Origin: an uncultured Bacilli bacterium
GTDB lineage: Bacteria > Bacillota_I > Bacilli_A > RF39 > UBA660
Assembly: GCA_934086145.1 (NCBI GenBank)
Contig: CAKOHV010000011.1
Coordinates: forward strand, 1 to 54,882
DNA length: 54,882 bases
Reading direction: 5' to 3'
This document shows positions 52,198 through 54,882 of the stretch, piece by piece. Position 1 is the first letter of the stretch. Every line of letters begins with the position of its first letter. Below the pieces are notes generated by a model. The model saw only the letters and a program-made list of their open reading frames with translations, did no database searches and was not told the DNA's origin. Made by a program: the position numbers and the translations under genes.

Positions 52198-53922
52198 GTG
52201 GCAAATCCAAATAATAGTAAGTATAACTATTTACTTGAAAATAATGCTAAATATATGAATTTAACAGCTTTATCTTTTGGAGAAAGAAAAGTAACGTTTG
52301 AAGAATTGCATGATAGAATAGAAAAGTATACAAAAATATTATATGCGAAAGGTGTTAGAGAAGGTGACGTAATAGGTGTAATGGCCCTAAATACGCCAGA
52401 ATCTGTTTATTTATTGTATGCTCTAGATAAAGTAATTGGAGCTATCACAGTTGGCTTAAATCCTCTGGATAATGCTGAAAAAGTAAGAGCAGATATAGAA
52501 AAGGTAAAACCTAAAATGGTAATATCAGTTGATACTTTTTATCAAAATATAAAAGAAGTGGAAAAAGCTTTGAATTTTTCGACAATATTATATTCTCCTT
52601 TAGAATCTGTAGACAACTTAAAAATGAAAATAGGTTACAAATTGATGCAAATATCTAAAGGAAATTTTAAGCTTGATCGAAATGCTAATTTAAAATATTT
52701 AGCTAAGAAAAATTATAATGATATAATATTACATCCTAATAATTATTCAACGGATAAATTAACGGATATTTTATTTACTGGTGGATCAACAGGAACTCAT
52801 AAAGGTGTTGATTTAGCTGGGGCTGGATTGAATTATGTAGTAGAAGGAATGAATTCAATTTTTCAAGCTGAACCTGGAATGGTTCATTTAGGTAATATTC
52901 CGATTGGACATATGGCATACGGAAGAATGATTATGCACTATGCTTTATGTAATAATATGGAATTAGCGTTGACATTAAAAGCTTTACCAAGAGACTTTTA
53001 TGATGAGATTGTTAGAACACATGCCAATGCCGCTGTTGGAGGACCACCTCATTGGGTTTCTTTAATTGAACAACATGGTGATATCTTTGTTCCTAATTCT
53101 AAAATAAAACAAGGTTCGTTAAGTGAATTACATTATGCTACATCAGGTGGAGAAGCAAAAAAAGCTTCGACGGATAAAGCTATAAATGATGCATTACGTT
53201 TTGGTGGCAGCGATGCTGTTTTAGGTGATGGTCTTGGTGCTACAGAAACTTGGGCTTCAATTATGATTAATAATGGTAAAATTCATACTCCAGGTACCAT
53301 AGGAAAACCTATATCAACAATTGAAGTTAAACTAGTTAATCCGGAAACAGGCTTAGAATGTAAACCAGGAGAAAAAGGTGTTTTATATGTATCTGGGCCA
53401 TCTGTTATGCTTGGTTATCATAATAATCCTGAAGAAACAGAAAAAGTAGTAAAAGTGTTTGATGATGGTAAGAGATGGGTAAATATTGGTGATTATTTAC
53501 AACAACAAGAGAATGGGGAATATAAATACGTTGGTAGACAAAAAAGGAACTTTGTTTCAGGAATTGAAAATATTTATCCAGAACAAATAGAAAATTTATT
53601 ATTACAAATTCCGGAAATAAGAGAAGTATTAGTTACAGCGATTCCTGATGAAATGGTTCAATTTATTCCAAGGTATCATATCTCACTTTATAGTGAAAAT
53701 ATTGATCTTAAAGATTTGGAAGAAAAAATATATTATTTAGTTTCAACTAAATTAGGAGATAATTGGTTACCAGGTTCAATTGTTTATTATGATAAACCTC
53801 TAGAACGAATGTCTAATTCTAAAATTAATCTTGCGTATTATGTTGAAGAAGATAAAAAAGCTTTAGCAAATGGAACATTAAATAATGATGTCGTAAAGTT
53901 GTCGTTGATGAAAAGAATATAA
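52198..53922 (+). CDS. Class I adenylate-forming enzyme (acyl-CoA synthetase-like)
   Basis: The 574-aa product has the motifs of the AMP-binding superfamily: the phosphate loop ILFTGGSTGTHKGV near residue 195, an aromatic/acid A5-type motif GDGLGATETWAS, the hinge-side acid in WVNIGDYL, GRQKRNFVSGIENIYPEQIE and a terminal Lys in MSNSKIN. It should activate a carboxylic acid as an acyl-AMP and pass it to CoA or a carrier; substrate unknown. No carrier protein domain is fused. The start is GTG 52198, with GAGGTG 6 bases upstream. Monocistronic, with its terminator overlapping the stop. Confidence 0.88.
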   Translation: MANPNNSKYNYLLENNAKYMNLTALSFGERKVTFEELHDRIEKYTKILYAKGVREGDVIGVMALNTPESVYLLYALDKVIGAITVGLNPLDNAEKVRADIEKVKPKMVISVDTFYQNIKEVEKALNFSTILYSPLESVDNLKMKIGYKLMQISKGNFKLDRNANLKYLAKKNYNDIILHPNNYSTDKLTDILFTGGSTGTHKGVDLAGAGLNYVVEGMNSIFQAEPGMVHLGNIPIGHMAYGRMIMHYALCNNMELALTLKALPRDFYDEIVRTHANAAVGGPPHWVSLIEQHGDIFVPNSKIKQGSLSELHYATSGGEAKKASTDKAINDALRFGGSDAVLGDGLGATETWASIMINNGKIHTPGTIGKPISTIEVKLVNPETGLECKPGEKGVLYVSGPSVMLGYHNNPEETEKVVKVFDDGKRWVNIGDYLQQQENGEYKYVGRQKRNFVSGIENIYPEQIENLLLQIPEIREVLVTAIPDEMVQFIPRYHISLYSENIDLKDLEEKIYYLVSTKLGDNWLPGSIVYYDKPLERMSNSKINLAYYVEEDKKALANGTLNNDVVKLSLMKRI

Positions 53923-53947
53923 GATTCATTTTTTTGAATCTTTTTTT
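53921..53947 (+). terminator. Terminator overlapping the ligase stop
   Basis: AAGATTCA-N6-TGAATCTT followed by T. The 5' arm begins in the TAA stop. Confidence 0.85.
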
Positions 53948-53992
53948 CTGTAAGCTATAGAAATTTATAGTACTTTAGTGGTAATATATAAA

Positions 53993-53998
53993 TATAAT
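53993..53998 (+). promoter_or_regulatory. -10 box of the histidine kinase gene
   Basis: TATAAT 15 bases before the ATG at 54014, with AGAGGTG between. Confidence 0.55.
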
Positions 53999-54013
53999 AG
54001 AGGTGTGTTTATA

Positions 54014-54882
54014 ATGGGAGTATATTTTTCTGTTAGTTCGTTAATTATTATAGGAATGTTGTCGTATATATTTTTTTCCAAAGAAAAGCTTGATAATTTT
54101 GAAACCAAAATATATGGTAAAATGTTGATAGTGACAATTATTGGATTATTATTAGAAATAATAACTTGTATAGTTTATGAAAATGGTATCGATTTAAATA
54201 ATATAATTTATCAGTTTGCATCTAAATTGACTTCTTCATTTTATATGGTTTGGAGTTGTTTGATGGCTTTGTATATAATGGGAATAAGTAATGTTAAAGA
54301 AAAAACTAGAAAGGCGTACAGTATAATCAATATTGTTTTGTTTATTTTGATTTTACTACTGCCGATTACGTATATTGTCAACGAGAGTGGTGTAATGCCA
54401 TCTGGTCCTTCAATATATTTGACTTATTTTGTTTGTTTCATTAATACTTTTTTTGATTTATTTTTTTGTATTAAGTACAAGAAAAAAATTGATAAGTCAA
54501 AATTAATTCCAATCTATTCTTTATTGGTATTGGGCGGTATTGACTTAATATTAAGTGTTGCTTATCCGTCTTTGTTTTTAATAGGTTATGTCTTTTCGTT
54601 AATAGTAATAATAATGTACTTTACTATCGAAAATCCTGATGTGAAAATGCTTAATGAAATTACTTTGGCTAAAAATCAAGCTGAACGAAGTAACCGAGCT
54701 AAATCTGATTTTTTAGCAAGTATGTCACATGAAATAAGGACTCCATTAAATGCTATTGTTGGGTTATCAGAAGATATTGCAACCTATAAAGATCAAGTTC
54801 CAGCAGAGGTTGTTGAAGATACTGATGATATTATAAATGCTTCTAATACGTTACTAGAAATTGTTGGTAATATCTTAGATAT
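54014..54882 (+). CDS. Sensor histidine kinase, 3' end beyond the window
   Basis: The frame is open to the last base (289 complete codons). About seven N-terminal membrane helices (residues 5-205) form an MHYT/7TM-like sensor region. A short coiled coil (NEITLAKNQAERSNRAKSD) and the phosphoacceptor motif FLASMSHEIRTPLNAIVG follow, with His 239. The extended motif is typical of hybrid-type kinases; the ATPase domain and any receiver lie beyond the window. AGAGGTG lies 7 bases before the ATG. A role in controlling the neighbouring exporters is possible but unproven. Confidence 0.85.
   Translation, partial: MGVYFSVSSLIIIGMLSYIFFSKEKLDNFETKIYGKMLIVTIIGLLLEIITCIVYENGIDLNNIIYQFASKLTSSFYMVWSCLMALYIMGISNVKEKTRKAYSIINIVLFILILLLPITYIVNESGVMPSGPSIYLTYFVCFINTFFDLFFCIKYKKKIDKSKLIPIYSLLVLGGIDLILSVAYPSLFLIGYVFSLIVIIMYFTIENPDVKMLNEITLAKNQAERSNRAKSDFLASMSHEIRTPLNAIVGLSEDIATYKDQVPAEVVEDTDDIINASNTLLEIVGNILD

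Noticed and set aside
1..54882. Genetic code 4 (TGA read as Trp), as in mycoplasmas
   Set aside because: TGA ends several recognisable genes (for example the prepilin at 2191, the PDZ-Lon protease at 4046 and the 1-bp-shifted overlaps ATGA), and Trp is coded by TGG throughout.

Overview
The window is a very AT-rich, gene-dense stretch of a low-GC Firmicute. TGA is used as a stop, so this is the standard bacterial code, not the Mycoplasma code. Three things point to an uncultured, probably gut-living lineage of Bacilli near the Mollicutes, Erysipelotrichia or RF39-type groups: a BspA-like repeat protein, the two sporulation-type genes ylbJ and spoIVB, and a B. subtilis-like gene order (ylbJ/ylbL; nusB-xseA-xseB...spoIVB). 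The lineage is inferred, not proven. Promoters are mostly extended -10 boxes (TGnTATAAT) a short distance before the start codon, and many terminator hairpins overlap the stop codon.

Layout. 1-2191: the 3' part of a BspA/DUF285 surface protein and a prepilin-like gene. 2165-8528: ylbJ on the minus strand, then a YlbL/SepM-type PDZ-Lon protease, an HD hydrolase, a tiny membrane peptide gene, a secreted DUF6273-like protein and mutS. 8544-19521: two unknown proteins, nusB, a transglutaminase-like protein, xseA-xseB, two membrane-anchored WG-repeat-like proteins, spoIVB and a GH25 muramidase with two C-terminal SH3-like modules. 19621-28253: a DUF2207 membrane protein and an operon of unknown envelope and zinc-ribbon proteins.

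28254-45025 is accessory. It starts with a four-gene FtsX/MacB-type ABC exporter operon with paired upstream dyads and a membrane-bound XRE regulator gene. An intact ISNCY/IS1202-like element follows, with a 25-bp target duplication and iterated end boxes. Next come a secreted orphan, a minus-strand pair (62 aa plus a 767-aa HELGH zincin-like protein) behind a perfect 10-bp palindrome, and a 3-TM membrane protein. Then come tRNA-Ile(CAU) and tRNA-Leu(UAG). A 71-bp direct repeat starting at the 3' end of tRNA-Leu brackets about 3.3 kb that holds one 1004-aa gene of unknown function. The block ends with a 155-aa unknown and a Nudix hydrolase.

45245-54882: an unknown cytosolic protein, then two tandem fused ABC ATPase-permease genes. 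These have identical promoters and near-identical ATPase halves but divergent extracellular domains. They are followed by an orphan C-terminal fragment of an adenylate-forming enzyme, a full acyl-CoA-synthetase-like gene and the 5' part of a sensor histidine kinase.

The best candidates for an undescribed system are the tRNA-Leu island with its single giant gene and the palindrome-controlled 62-aa/metalloprotease pair. They lie about 1.5 kb apart in one accessory block.
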